NCBI GenBank assembly: GCA_023393065.1
Contig: JAEWMX010000007.1
Coordinates: forward strand, 15,661 to 79,660
Reading direction: 5' to 3'
Source: Bacillota bacterium
GTDB lineage: Bacteria > Bacillota_I > Bacilli_A > RFN20 > CAG-826
DNA length: 64,000 nucleotides
Below are positions 8,340 to 16,832 of this stretch, piece after piece; position 1 is the first letter of the stretch, and each line of letters opens with the position of its first letter. The position numbers were made by a program, and so were the translations under genes. Under the pieces are notes generated by a model. The model saw only the letters and a program-made list of their open reading frames with translations. It did no database searches and was not told the DNA's origin.

Positions 8340-9125
8340 TTATTCGTCGCCTTCCTCAGGAGTTTCCATCATATACTCTTGGAAAACTCGCAAGAAGGTG
8401 TCGACTGTCACTGGTTGAAGTTCGCCGCGATAAGCGATAGATATTCTTCCCGTCTCTTCGCTGACGACGATAGTCACGGCATCGGACATCTCGCTGATGC
8501 CGATCGCAGCTCGGTGCCGCGAACCGTATTTTCCCGTCAGCGGTTTAGTCGTCGGCGTGAAGTAGACGCTAGCCGCTAAAATGGTATCCCCACGAACGAC
8601 GACCGCTCCGTCGTGAAGGCGTGTACCGGGATAGAAAATAGTCATGATAAGCTCGGCTGAAACCGGGGCGTTGACCAAGGTTCCAGTCTTGATGATATCA
8701 GTCAATAACATATTTTTTTCAAAGGTGAGCAAAGCCCCAATCTTCTGCTTGCTCAAAGCCAAGATGGCATCGCCAACTTTTTTATACATAGCTTCGCGAT
8801 CGAAAATTTTCTCTGTCGTTTTCGGGCGGAAGCCAAAGATCGTTTTGCCTTTGAGTTCACTCGCGATGAGCGGGCGAATGCGGCTGATATTTACAAACAT
8901 GACGACGGTTGCCGAAGTCGTTAAGACTATAGCTAAAATCGTCTTTAACAGCTCGAGCGAGAAAAACCATGCCGCAGCGAGGGAGATAACGCTGATGAGG
9001 GCATAGAATAAAACAAATTTGCGATTAGTTATACGATAAAGAAGAAAGGAGAAAAAGAGAGCGACCAGAAGACCTAGACTTAAATCGACCCACGTCGAGA
9101 TCAAGGTAAAATCAGGCATTGTCAT
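8340..9125 (-). CDS. cdaA: Diadenylate cyclase CdaA
   Basis: It makes the second messenger c-di-AMP from two ATP. The 261-aa protein has three N-terminal membrane helices (about residues 12-30, 36-55, 60-80), a linker, then the DAC domain with DGA (172-174) and RHR (203-205), both required for catalysis. The layout is that of the membrane cyclase CdaA, not DisA. yutG is 6 nt upstream and glmM 15 nt downstream. c-di-AMP controls K+/osmolyte transport and, in several Firmicutes, CBS-domain proteins such as the one at 33291. Confidence 0.96.
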   Translation of the reverse strand: MTMPDFTLISTWVDLSLGLLVALFFSFLLYRITNRKFVLFYALISVISLAAAWFFSLELLKTILAIVLTTSATVVMFVNISRIRPLIASELKGKTIFGFRPKTTEKIFDREAMYKKVGDAILALSKQKIGALLTFEKNMLLTDIIKTGTLVNAPVSAELIMTIFYPGTRLHDGAVVVRGDTILAASVYFTPTTKPLTGKYGSRHRAAIGISEMSDAVTIVVSEETGRISIAYRGELQPVTVDTFLRVFQEYMMETPEEGDE

Positions 9126-9131
9126 AGCTTG

Positions 9132-9623
9132 TTACCTTGCCCAGCGATGGGCGAAACGCGATGCTGCGCTGGCGGCGATAGCGCCGACGATATCGTCGAG
9201 AAAGGTGTTGCACACTCCCGTTGATTTTCCGTGGCTGTTTAAACTTTCGATAATTCCATATTTCTTTTTGTCGATGAAGCCAAAGTTCGTTAGAGCGATC
9301 GATCCATACAAATTGCATATGCCATATGCTATGACCTCATCAACGCCATAAAGACCTTCGTCGCGCATTAAAATCGCTTCAAGATCCTTGTCGAACATCT
9401 TGCCGCTTTCGGCTAGTTTGTCGAGTTCGACGGCCGTCATAATAGCTAATTGAACTTCGCGTTTAGCAAGGACGCTTAACACCGAATCAAGCAGCTCTTC
9501 TTTGAGCAAATCGACATGATAATCGGCTTGCAAAAAACGCGCCGCATCAGCTATATCATTTAAAGTCACGCCTCTTTCTTTCAGCAAATTAATACATTTT
9601 TGGCGATAATCTTCCATATTCAT
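9132..9623 (-). CDS. yutG: YutG/PgpA-like phosphatidylglycerophosphatase A family protein
   Basis: The 163-aa protein aligns along its whole length with the B. subtilis YutG type of the PgpA family as I remember it: LLKERGVTLNDIA near the start, AKREVQ, ELDKLAE, DEGLYGVDE, NLYGSIALTNFG and TFLDDIVGAIAA near the end. PgpA enzymes dephosphorylate phosphatidylglycerophosphate. The YutG branch is soluble and its substrate is less certain. It heads the operon yutG-cdaA-glmM, with a 6-nt gap to cdaA. Confidence 0.85.
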   Translation of the reverse strand: MNMEDYRQKCINLLKERGVTLNDIADAARFLQADYHVDLLKEELLDSVLSVLAKREVQLAIMTAVELDKLAESGKMFDKDLEAILMRDEGLYGVDEVIAYGICNLYGSIALTNFGFIDKKKYGIIESLNSHGKSTGVCNTFLDDIVGAIAASAASRFAHRWAR

Positions 9624-9877
9624 ACCCCGTTTTGTTAGTGTTCTTATTGTATTTTAGCAAAGTTAATTCATTAATTAAAGCGCATAAGGTTTGCGAAAAA
9701 GAAAACTAAAAAAAGAACGGGAATTCGTAGAGTTTATTTTCAAAAAATTTTTTTGGACTCGCTTTCGTTCAAATATTTTTAAAAAACGCGTAAATCTGGT
9801 TAAAAATCATTTTTTACATATATTTTGTACTAATCTAATATTTATCAGCATTTGTGCCGCTGAGTTCATTTCGGAGC

Positions 9878-9951
9878 TGGAGCACCTGACGGGAATCGAA
9901 CCCGCGTACCTAGCTTGGGAAGCTAGTGTTCTACCATTGAACTACAGATGC
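9878..9951 (-). tRNA. tRNA-Gly (TCC)
   Basis: Acceptor GCATCTG/CAGGTGC (one G-T pair), anticodon stem CTAGC/GCTAG with loop TTCCCAA (anticodon TCC), T-arm GGTTCGATTCC and encoded CCA. It is the last of three tightly spaced minus-strand tRNAs, with its own -10 box upstream. Confidence 0.96.
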
Positions 9952-9960
9952 ATCGCCCAT

Positions 9961-9989
9961 ATTATAGGTTAGAAAAGAATCCTTTTCCA
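9961..9989 (-). promoter_or_regulatory. Promoter of tRNA-Gly(TCC)
   Basis: A perfect TATAAT with a weak -35 (TGGAAA) 17 nt upstream, placed immediately before the tRNA and after the terminator of tRNA-Val. Confidence 0.55.
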
Positions 9990-9996
9990 CAAGCAA

Positions 9997-10020
9997 ATAA
10001 AAAGCCTCTTGCGGAGGCGA
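9997..10020 (-). terminator. Terminator behind tRNA-Thr/tRNA-Val
   Basis: Stem GCCTC/GAGGC with a 5-nt loop followed on the minus strand by TTTTTATTT. It ends the tRNA-Thr-tRNA-Val unit before the separate tRNA-Gly gene. Confidence 0.75.
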
Positions 10021-10031
10021 TTTATAGCGAA

Positions 10032-10107
10032 TGGTGGATGCTGAGGGGATCGAACCCCCGACCTTCTGTACGTCAAACAGATGCTCTCCCAGCTGAGCTA
10101 AACATCC
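10032..10107 (-). tRNA. tRNA-Val (GAC)
   Basis: Acceptor GGATGTT/AGCATCC, D-arm AGCTCAGCTGGGAGAGCA, anticodon loop TTGACGT (anticodon GAC), T-arm GGTTCGATCCC and encoded CCA. It follows tRNA-Thr by 16 nt on the same transcript. Confidence 0.95.
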
Positions 10108-10123
10108 AACTGGATTTAAAGGT

Positions 10124-10200
10124 TGGTGCCGACTATAGGAATTGAACCTACAACCTACTGATTACGATTCAGTTGCTCTGCCGGATTGAGCTAAGTCGGC
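10124..10200 (-). tRNA. tRNA-Thr (CGT)
   Basis: Acceptor GCCGACT/AGTCGGC, anticodon stem ACTGA/TCAGT with loop ATCGTAA (anticodon CGT), T-arm GGTTCAATTCC and encoded CCA. First tRNA of the pair with tRNA-Val. Confidence 0.94.
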
Positions 10201-10215
10201 ATGCGCGGCTTAATA

Positions 10216-10244
10216 ATAGTAAAATATATCAAGCCGCATTTCAA
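10216..10244 (-). promoter_or_regulatory. Promoter of tRNA-Thr/tRNA-Val
   Basis: TTGAAA and TACTAT with a 17-nt spacer. The -10 box lies inside the loop of an inverted repeat GCGGCTT/AAGCCGC (10205-10211 and 10231-10237). Confidence 0.6.
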
Positions 10245-10256
10245 GTGATAAATACT

Positions 10257-12953
10257 TTATTTAACGTTCGCTAATTTTCTTGTTTTGCTCTTCTTTTTAA
10301 CAAACTTAATCAAAACGATAATTTCATGAATGACAAGCGGTACGACCGAGAGGGCTATGACATAAAGCCATTCGACGAGCGTGAGTTGAGCGGTGTCAAA
10401 GAAGTCTTCGAGGAAGGGAATTTCGGTGATGAGAATTTGCATCCCTAAGCCAAAGATGAAAGCGACTAGCAATAGCCAATTTTTCGATTTGAAGACATGA
10501 ACGAAACTCTTCTCCGTATTGGTCATGCCGATCATGTGGAAGAGCTGAGAGATGCCGAGGACGCTAAAGGCGGTGCTTTGAGCAAGGCGAAGCATCGTCG
10601 GTTCATTCGTGACTTCGATAAGCTTAGCTAGGGTAAAAGGCAAATCGTTCTCGATGATGTGGAGCGTCGGGAAAAGCAAGAAGCCAAATAAGGTGATGAT
10701 GGCTATGACAATTCCGTAGGTGATAATAAAGAAATATCCTCCTCGAGCGAAAAGCGATTCCTTTTCATCGCGAGGTTTATCTTCCATGATGTTATCAGCC
10801 TTTTCATCGGAGCCGAGGGCGATGGCCGGTAGTGAGTCGGTGATGAGATTGACCCACAAAATATGGATTGCGATCAATGGAACTGGAAGCCCGAGAACGA
10901 TGCCGACGAACATCGAGATGACTTCGCCGATATTGCTCGAAAGGAGGAAGTATACGGTCTTTTTAATATTGGCGTAGATACCGCGGCCTTCTTCCACGGC
11001 TTTTTCAATCGAAGCAAAGTTGTCATCGGTTAAAACCATGTCGGCAGCCCCTTTGGCAACATCCGTGCCGGTTATGCCCATGGCGATGCCGATATCGGCA
11101 GCTTTAAGCGATGGGGCGTCATTGACGCCGTCACCTGTCATGGCCGCGATGAATCCATTCGCTTTAATGGCTTTGACGATGCTGACTTTATTTTCTGGAG
11201 AGACGCGAGCGAAGACGCGAACGGTTTTAACCGCCTGCTGCAATTCTTCAAAACTCATTCTTGATAATTCGTCACCGGACAGAACTTGTGATTCGTCTTC
11301 GGCGATTTTAAGTTCGCGGGCGATGGCGAGGGCCGTGTCGCGATGATCACCGGTAATCATGATGGTAACAATACCGGCTTTTTTAAAGATAGCCACCGCT
11401 TCGCCGGCTTCTGGGCGAGGTGGATCGACCATGCCAACCAAGCCGACAAAGGTCAAATTATCCTCACTGAGCTCTGAGCTTTCCTTATAGGCCAAGGCCA
11501 GAACGCGGAGGGCGTTGCGGGCCATATAGGCACTGCCTTCGCTGATTTGCAGCAAATCATCTTGGGTAATCGGACGGACTTTTCCATTAATTAGTATGTG
11601 AGTTGTGTGCTTGATTACCGAATCGAGGGCTCCTTTGGTGAAGACAATCGCGCCACTAGCGTGCTCGTGATGGGTCGACATCATCTTACGGACGGAATCA
11701 AAAGGCAGTTCGTTGATGCGCGGATGCACTCCCTCAAGATCTTTTTTGCGAAGACCGAGTTTATTGGCAAATTCGACGAGGGCGATTTCGGTCGGATCGC
11801 CATAGACGCCACTATCGATTGAGGCGTTGGAACAAAGTGACATACCGCGCGCAAGAAAAGATACACTATCGCTACCAAAATGTTCCGGATTGATGATTTC
11901 GTGATCGACAAAAGCCCTGACAACTGTCATCTTGTTTTGCGTCAGGGTTCCGGTTTTATCCGAGCAGACGACAGAGACGGCACCGAGCGTTTCGACGCTT
12001 GGAAGACGGCGGACGATGGTATTGACTTTTACCATTCTTTGGACGCCGAGGGCAAGGACGATTGTGACGACAGCTGGCAAGCCTTCAGGAACGGCGGCAA
12101 CCGCTAACGAGATGGCTGTAATAAACATTTCAAGCGGGTCGCGCCGCTGAATGAGAGCGACAGCAAAGATGGCGACGATAATGACGATGGCGATAATACC
12201 TAAAATCTTTGAAAGATCAGCCAAGCGCTTTTGCAACGGCGTCGCTTCTTCTTTTTCATCGGCGAGCATCTTGGCAATCTTGCCAATTTCGGTCTTTTCG
12301 CCCGTGGCGACGACGATGCCTTCGCCATGACCATAGACAATGGGGGTCGACATGTATACGGAATTGATGCGGTCGCCAACGCCGACCGGCTCAGAAAACT
12401 CAACTTTGTAATCTTTTTCAATCGGGGTTGATTCCCCGGTTAGAGATGATTCATCGGTTTTAAGATTATATTCCTTAAGCAGGCGCATATCTGCTCCGAC
12501 GGTGCGCCCTTCTTCAAGAACGACGATATCGCCGACGACGAGATCTTCAGCTTTGATTTCAAAGACTTTGCCATCGCGTCGCACAGTCGCGGTCGGGGAA
12601 GATAATTTTTTTAATGCCTCAAGAGCGTTTTCGGCTTTGACTTCTTGAATTGTGCCGATCGTCGCGTTGAGCAAGACGACAGCCAAAATGATGATGACGT
12701 CAGCCCAGTCATCATGCCCTTCGCCAAAAATCGTGACTAAAGCCGATATCAAAGCGGCGGCTAAAAGCACATATATCATCGGGTCGTGCAACTGCAGTAA
12801 AAATGACAAAATAATGCTTCGGCGCTTTTTCTCGACTAATTTGTTCTTTCCGTTTGCTTCAAGTCGCTTGCAAGCTTCTTCGCTTGTCAGTCCGCTTCGC
12901 GGATCAACCCGATGCTCGGCTAACAGCTCGTCAATCGTTTTTGTCTCATACAT
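10257..12953 (-). CDS. P2-type cation ATPase, probable Mn2+/Ca2+ exporter
   Basis: The 898-aa protein has all P-type ATPase landmarks: TGES (172-175), phosphorylated D332 in DKTGTLTQ, ITGDHRDTA near 534 and TGDGVNDAP (606-614). It matches the SERCA/PMCA class through PEGLP in M4 (289-293), N674 and E677 in M5, and N702, T705 and D706 in M6. In M8 the position of the SERCA site-I Glu is Gln (Q803, in SQLFH), as in plasma-membrane Ca2+ pumps that carry a single ion. A yybP-ykoY Mn2+ riboswitch lies directly upstream, as for L. lactis YoaB and pneumococcal MgtA, so Mn2+ export is the likely main job; Ca2+ transport is also possible. Confidence 0.93.
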   Translation of the reverse strand: MYETKTIDELLAEHRVDPRSGLTSEEACKRLEANGKNKLVEKKRRSIILSFLLQLHDPMIYVLLAAALISALVTIFGEGHDDWADVIIILAVVLLNATIGTIQEVKAENALEALKKLSSPTATVRRDGKVFEIKAEDLVVGDIVVLEEGRTVGADMRLLKEYNLKTDESSLTGESTPIEKDYKVEFSEPVGVGDRINSVYMSTPIVYGHGEGIVVATGEKTEIGKIAKMLADEKEEATPLQKRLADLSKILGIIAIVIIVAIFAVALIQRRDPLEMFITAISLAVAAVPEGLPAVVTIVLALGVQRMVKVNTIVRRLPSVETLGAVSVVCSDKTGTLTQNKMTVVRAFVDHEIINPEHFGSDSVSFLARGMSLCSNASIDSGVYGDPTEIALVEFANKLGLRKKDLEGVHPRINELPFDSVRKMMSTHHEHASGAIVFTKGALDSVIKHTTHILINGKVRPITQDDLLQISEGSAYMARNALRVLALAYKESSELSEDNLTFVGLVGMVDPPRPEAGEAVAIFKKAGIVTIMITGDHRDTALAIARELKIAEDESQVLSGDELSRMSFEELQQAVKTVRVFARVSPENKVSIVKAIKANGFIAAMTGDGVNDAPSLKAADIGIAMGITGTDVAKGAADMVLTDDNFASIEKAVEEGRGIYANIKKTVYFLLSSNIGEVISMFVGIVLGLPVPLIAIHILWVNLITDSLPAIALGSDEKADNIMEDKPRDEKESLFARGGYFFIITYGIVIAIITLFGFLLFPTLHIIENDLPFTLAKLIEVTNEPTMLRLAQSTAFSVLGISQLFHMIGMTNTEKSFVHVFKSKNWLLLVAFIFGLGMQILITEIPFLEDFFDTAQLTLVEWLYVIALSVVPLVIHEIIVLIKFVKKKSKTRKLANVK

Positions 12954-12976
12954 AATGGGCTCTCCTTAGATTATGA

Positions 12977-13059
12977 TTTAAAGGTCTTGCTCATTACTGG
13001 CCTAGTTCCGGGCGTGATGCCGTACTGACGGAAAGAAGGCTTCGCTACTCCCCTTTAAA
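12977..13059 (-). promoter_or_regulatory. yybP-ykoY (Mn2+-sensing) riboswitch
   Basis: Upstream of the ATPase the RNA strand begins AAAGGGGAGTAGC and ends GAGCAAGACCTTTAAA. These are the two conserved halves of the yybP-ykoY internal loops that bind Mn2+. The closing P1 stem TTTAAAGG/CCTTTAAA is perfect (13052-13059 with 12977-12984), and GC-rich helices lie between. The element ends about 24 nt before the start codon, close to the AAGGAG ribosome-binding site, so it may work at translation. The neighbouring gene, a P-type cation exporter, is a known partner of this class. Confidence 0.88.
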
Positions 13060-13131
13060 GGAATTTACTTGACTATTTTATAATAAAATAAAGTGAATTT
13101 CATTAATTTACTTCAACAAATGCGACTTTGC

Positions 13132-14757
13132 TCATACAGTTAGTTGCTCATAGCGAGAACCCGTGTAATCCTCGGGGTTGATGGTGTGATCAGGGTCATT
13201 AGTGAATAGTTCGCCGACTAAGTCGCGCGGATAGACGGCGATGCCATCGTCACCGGTCTCATAAAGGAAGCCAAGATAGTCTTCTTCGGGATTATAGTCA
13301 CTGAAATAATCATAGGCTTTATAAATCGACTGATGAAGAACGACATAGTCGACGATGGCGATAGTGTAGTATGTCGAATTGTTGAGCGAAGAATAGTCTT
13401 TCACGCGATAAAAATAATTAAAAGAGGCTTGATTTTTAATATTTCTTCCAGTCGCACGAACAATATAAATATAATTATCAAACGGTAATCCTTTAAATAA
13501 GTCTCCGTAGGTGACGGTGCCGCTGGGAATATCGCTGCGCCCGACATTTGTCATCGCAAAATCAATCTCATAACCATTTTCTTCGGCTTTCATGGCCGCG
13601 GCGTAATTGGCCATGTTCGGCAGGGTTTCATAGCGAGAGAGTTTGCTTGTCAAACTCCCATAAACTTGGTTTTTATCGATATTGGATTCGGCCGCGTAAC
13701 CATCGATGATAGTTTGAACCTCGCTATCTTGAGAAAGTGAAGATAGTTGACCTTCGTATGTGTTTTGCGAAGATAAATGGCTAACTTGTCCATTTGCATA
13801 ATTGTAAGATAGTTTGATATTCGAAACATATTTACCATTCGATCCACCTTGAATAAAGGGGACGCCATTGACGACTTGTTGTTCAACGCGATGTGTGTGG
13901 GAACAAAAGACAGCATCGACATAGTCACCTTCCGGTATTGAGTAATCAACTTCGGATTGGCCGGCGTGAATCGACAAGACGACAATGTCGACTTCTTGCT
14001 CTTCGCGAAGCTCGACGCTTAGATCTTTAATAATTTGGGTCGGCTCTTCAAAGTAGAGATTTTGCATATAGCGGCTGTTTATCGAGGTGATTTGGCCTTG
14101 TCCGATGACGCCGATGATGCCGATTTTGAGAAAACCGCGCTCGATAATTGCATATTCTTCGCCGATCGAAGATTTTACGCTTGTATTAGGGTATTCCATG
14201 ATATTAGCGCCCAAAAGAGGAAAATCGGCCCACCCGACATTATCGAGAATATCGGCTGTGCCCCAATCAAACTCATGATTGCCGATCGTCATGGAATCAA
14301 AGCCGATTTCATTCATCGACTCGGTCACGGCGCGACCGCGATTGTGGTATGCATCGTAAGAACCTTGATACATGTCACCTGAGCTAATTATGACGGTATT
14401 ATCAGGTTTATCATCTTTTTTATCTTTAAGATAAGTTGCCACTCGTGCGAGTCCTGGTTCGCCAAAGTAGGCATCGGGACTGATGGCGCCGTGAAAATCG
14501 TTTATCGCATAAAAATCGACGACTTCTGTTCCGCTTGTCGGCCGGTCAGAACCACTGTGCGAAGAAGTGTCGGAATTCGTGTCTCCGGAAGTGTCTGAGC
14601 CCGTGTTGCTAGAGGTGTCAGAACTAGAGTTGTTAGATGTATCGTGGCTCGAATTCGAAGAAGTGTCGCCCGAGACTTCTGAGCTACTTCCAGAAGGATT
14701 TACGCACGAAGACAAAAGCAAAATGGTAATCGCTAGTATGAATCGTTTATTTTTCAT
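13132..14757 (-). CDS. 5'-nucleotidase family lipoprotein
   Basis: Lipobox LLSSC (Cys at residue 18) marks a membrane-anchored lipoprotein. A Ser/Thr/Asp/Asn-rich spacer of about 55 residues follows, encoded by imperfect short repeats around 14560-14690. The metallophosphatase domain then shows NDFHG, SSGDMYQGS and GNHEFDWG (dinuclear metal ligands), a later SIHAG and SHTHR. A 5'-nucleotidase C-terminal domain starts near residue 355 (NMANYAAAM, NVGRSDIPSGTVTYGDLF). Such surface enzymes release nucleosides from extracellular nucleotides. The gene overlaps the end of the DUF2779 gene by 11 nt. Normal family length apart from the spacer. Confidence 0.92.
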   Translation of the reverse strand: MKNKRFILAITILLLSSCVNPSGSSSEVSGDTSSNSSHDTSNNSSSDTSSNTGSDTSGDTNSDTSSHSGSDRPTSGTEVVDFYAINDFHGAISPDAYFGEPGLARVATYLKDKKDDKPDNTVIISSGDMYQGSYDAYHNRGRAVTESMNEIGFDSMTIGNHEFDWGTADILDNVGWADFPLLGANIMEYPNTSVKSSIGEEYAIIERGFLKIGIIGVIGQGQITSINSRYMQNLYFEEPTQIIKDLSVELREEQEVDIVVLSIHAGQSEVDYSIPEGDYVDAVFCSHTHRVEQQVVNGVPFIQGGSNGKYVSNIKLSYNYANGQVSHLSSQNTYEGQLSSLSQDSEVQTIIDGYAAESNIDKNQVYGSLTSKLSRYETLPNMANYAAAMKAEENGYEIDFAMTNVGRSDIPSGTVTYGDLFKGLPFDNYIYIVRATGRNIKNQASFNYFYRVKDYSSLNNSTYYTIAIVDYVVLHQSIYKAYDYFSDYNPEEDYLGFLYETGDDGIAVYPRDLVGELFTNDPDHTINPEDYTGSRYEQLTV

Positions 14758-16690
14758 TTATCAGTTTTCTTAATCCTTGCAAGATTTCAAACATCGCCCA
14801 AGTATCTTGCTTACAATATTCAATCATATTGCGATATGTTTCTTCAAAGGATTTTCCTTCCAAACTCTTAAGGCTCATAAATGCCGATTGGGCTTCGAGA
14901 CCGTTGTGCACTTCCTGGAGATTGGCGTAATTGAGGCTCGGAGCAAAGATGGGAAGTACTTTCTTAATTGAAAAAGAACGCTGCAAAGCTTCGCTATAAT
15001 AGTTGAAATTACATGGTTTGGTCTTAAGATGTCGATATTCCTCGCGTTGCTTTTCGTTTGGTTTTAAGATGTTCATCAAATCGAATACTCGCTCATTAAT
15101 CGAAGTCAGCTCCGTGGCGTATTGAGGAAAAATGCTAATGAGCTCTTTAATGCGCGACTTTTCAAAAGCGGCGTTATAGACGATGACCGTTCCTCTTTCG
15201 CTTGCCGGTATGTGCTCGACGAGCGATTTAACCAATTGTTCGCGGTCATCGCCCTTTCCCGTAGATAAAAATGAGATATTGTCTTTCTCTTTATCGCAGA
15301 CACCTGGCTGTCGCTCGATGTGTAGCGAATACTGAAATAGCGATTGCTGATAGGGTTTTTCGCCTCTAAACATCGGAAGAGGATAATTCATCGTCTCAAA
15401 GTCGAGATGAAAAAGAGGATATTCTAGCGCTTTAATAAAGGCGGCAATAAAGTCCTTCTCAGCGAATGGCCGGCCTTTTTTAATAACGTCGTATTGGACT
15501 TTTTGCGTTTCATTAAGCCACTCATAATCGATATCTAGGGCATGTGTGACACCGCGATAAATCAATTCTTCAATCGTCTCTTTTGGGGCTTTTTGCTGGC
15601 CTTCGCTCGCTGGTCCAAAGCCGCGATAGCCATTAATGTAGACATAGAGCGAATTCTTATCTGGAATCGAAAAATCCTTTTTGCATATTTTGGTCCAAGG
15701 ACATTCTTGATAGCCTTTGCCAATCATGCACTTACTGGCCTCGAGAGCGACCCGCCGACGATCGGGGTCGTTTATTCTACCGATGACGGTCTCTACATCG
15801 CGCTCGACGATGATTAGCAAGTCTTTTGTCACCTGCGTCAAGTCGATGAAGACGATGGTATCATCGGCATTGTAAATATTTTCACCGCTCTCGTCTTGGC
15901 GGCCGTCAAATACATATTCATCATTTAAAACGGCGAGGTAGTAACGAAATTCGCGGGTGTCGCTCGTGGAATTTTCAATGATGTATCGCTGCCAAGCCAA
16001 GTCATAAACATAGCGTCCCATATTGTCGAGGCGATTGAGCAGCTTTTCTCGATTTTCATAATATTTATCAAAAGGCTTAAAGTCTTCGAAATCTTCAATC
16101 AGGCGCATGACGCCAAAAGGCGATTTGTCAAAGAGAGGAAAATGGACTTTTTTTATCGTCGGTCCGAGGTCGGCAAATTTCTTTGAGGTCGTCGCCTTCG
16201 TCTCGATGATGCGAACGCTCTTGTCGTCTTCTTGATAGACATCGACATACGAAGTGAAATTAAAACCGTATTTAAAGAGGTTGATGAATCGCTGTCCGAT
16301 GACCTGTTCGTCTTTACGGACTCCGGAAATTACCTGACCTCCATAGAGGTGCTGAGCTTTATGCGCAGCTAATTCTTCGATTTTAAAATAGGTGGAAAGC
16401 ATCGCCTTAAGCGCTTGATCGTCTTTGAGTAAACTGTCAAAATCGCCGCTTTCAATCTCAACTTCGCCTTCGCTATTTCCATTCTCGCTGGCATTGATGA
16501 TATCGAGGAATAATTGGCGGAGTCTCTCGCGCGTTTCTTCTTCTAGAATCTTGGCTTTTGCACCGTCGTCGATTTTTGCTAAATCGCGCTTGTAATCGCG
16601 AACCAAAGCCGCCGAGTCGCTTTCGAAGGCGGCCGCCCTTACACATCGAAGATATTTTAGAAAGTTTGTCTTAGATACGCGATTTGTCAC
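14747..16690 (-). CDS. DUF2779 protein: RecB/Cas4-like nuclease domain plus DEDD exonuclease-like domain
   Basis: The 647-aa protein begins SKTNFLKYLRC. A PD-(D/E)xK-type core follows, with YVDVY and RIIETKAT (the E-x-K near residue 165). Three further cysteines (C-x8-C-x5-C near residue 330) plus the early Cys could hold an Fe-S cluster as in Cas4/AddB. The C-terminal DUF2779 part shows DEDD exonuclease motifs: HLDFETMNYPLP (D-x-E), VYNAAFEKSRIKEL and YCKQDTWAMFEIL. These are motif readings from family knowledge. The cellular role is unknown; DNA repair or defence would fit. The downstream lipoprotein gene overlaps it by 11 nt. Confidence 0.75.
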   Translation of the reverse strand: MTNRVSKTNFLKYLRCVRAAAFESDSAALVRDYKRDLAKIDDGAKAKILEEETRERLRQLFLDIINASENGNSEGEVEIESGDFDSLLKDDQALKAMLSTYFKIEELAAHKAQHLYGGQVISGVRKDEQVIGQRFINLFKYGFNFTSYVDVYQEDDKSVRIIETKATTSKKFADLGPTIKKVHFPLFDKSPFGVMRLIEDFEDFKPFDKYYENREKLLNRLDNMGRYVYDLAWQRYIIENSTSDTREFRYYLAVLNDEYVFDGRQDESGENIYNADDTIVFIDLTQVTKDLLIIVERDVETVIGRINDPDRRRVALEASKCMIGKGYQECPWTKICKKDFSIPDKNSLYVYINGYRGFGPASEGQQKAPKETIEELIYRGVTHALDIDYEWLNETQKVQYDVIKKGRPFAEKDFIAAFIKALEYPLFHLDFETMNYPLPMFRGEKPYQQSLFQYSLHIERQPGVCDKEKDNISFLSTGKGDDREQLVKSLVEHIPASERGTVIVYNAAFEKSRIKELISIFPQYATELTSINERVFDLMNILKPNEKQREEYRHLKTKPCNFNYYSEALQRSFSIKKVLPIFAPSLNYANLQEVHNGLEAQSAFMSLKSLEGKSFEETYRNMIEYCKQDTWAMFEILQGLRKLINEK

Positions 16691-16832
16691 TTTTTATCCC
16701 CTTTTTGGCACGGCTACTATTATTACTTTACCATCTTAGGTGGTATTACGCTTATTAAATGTCCAAAAGTTGAAATAAATTTCAAAGTAGTATCATAACT
16801 GATCGATTGCATATAGGGAAGGCCCAACCGTT

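Noticed and set aside
9691..9972. Plus-strand frame of 93 codons ending over tRNA-Gly
   Set aside because: Its C-terminal part (LTGIEPAYLAWEASVLPLNY) is the antisense translation of a tRNA, a known false annotation; the rest is AT-rich spacer.
9948..10145. Plus-strand frame across tRNA-Val and tRNA-Thr
   Set aside because: Antisense reading of two tRNAs with no independent coding support.
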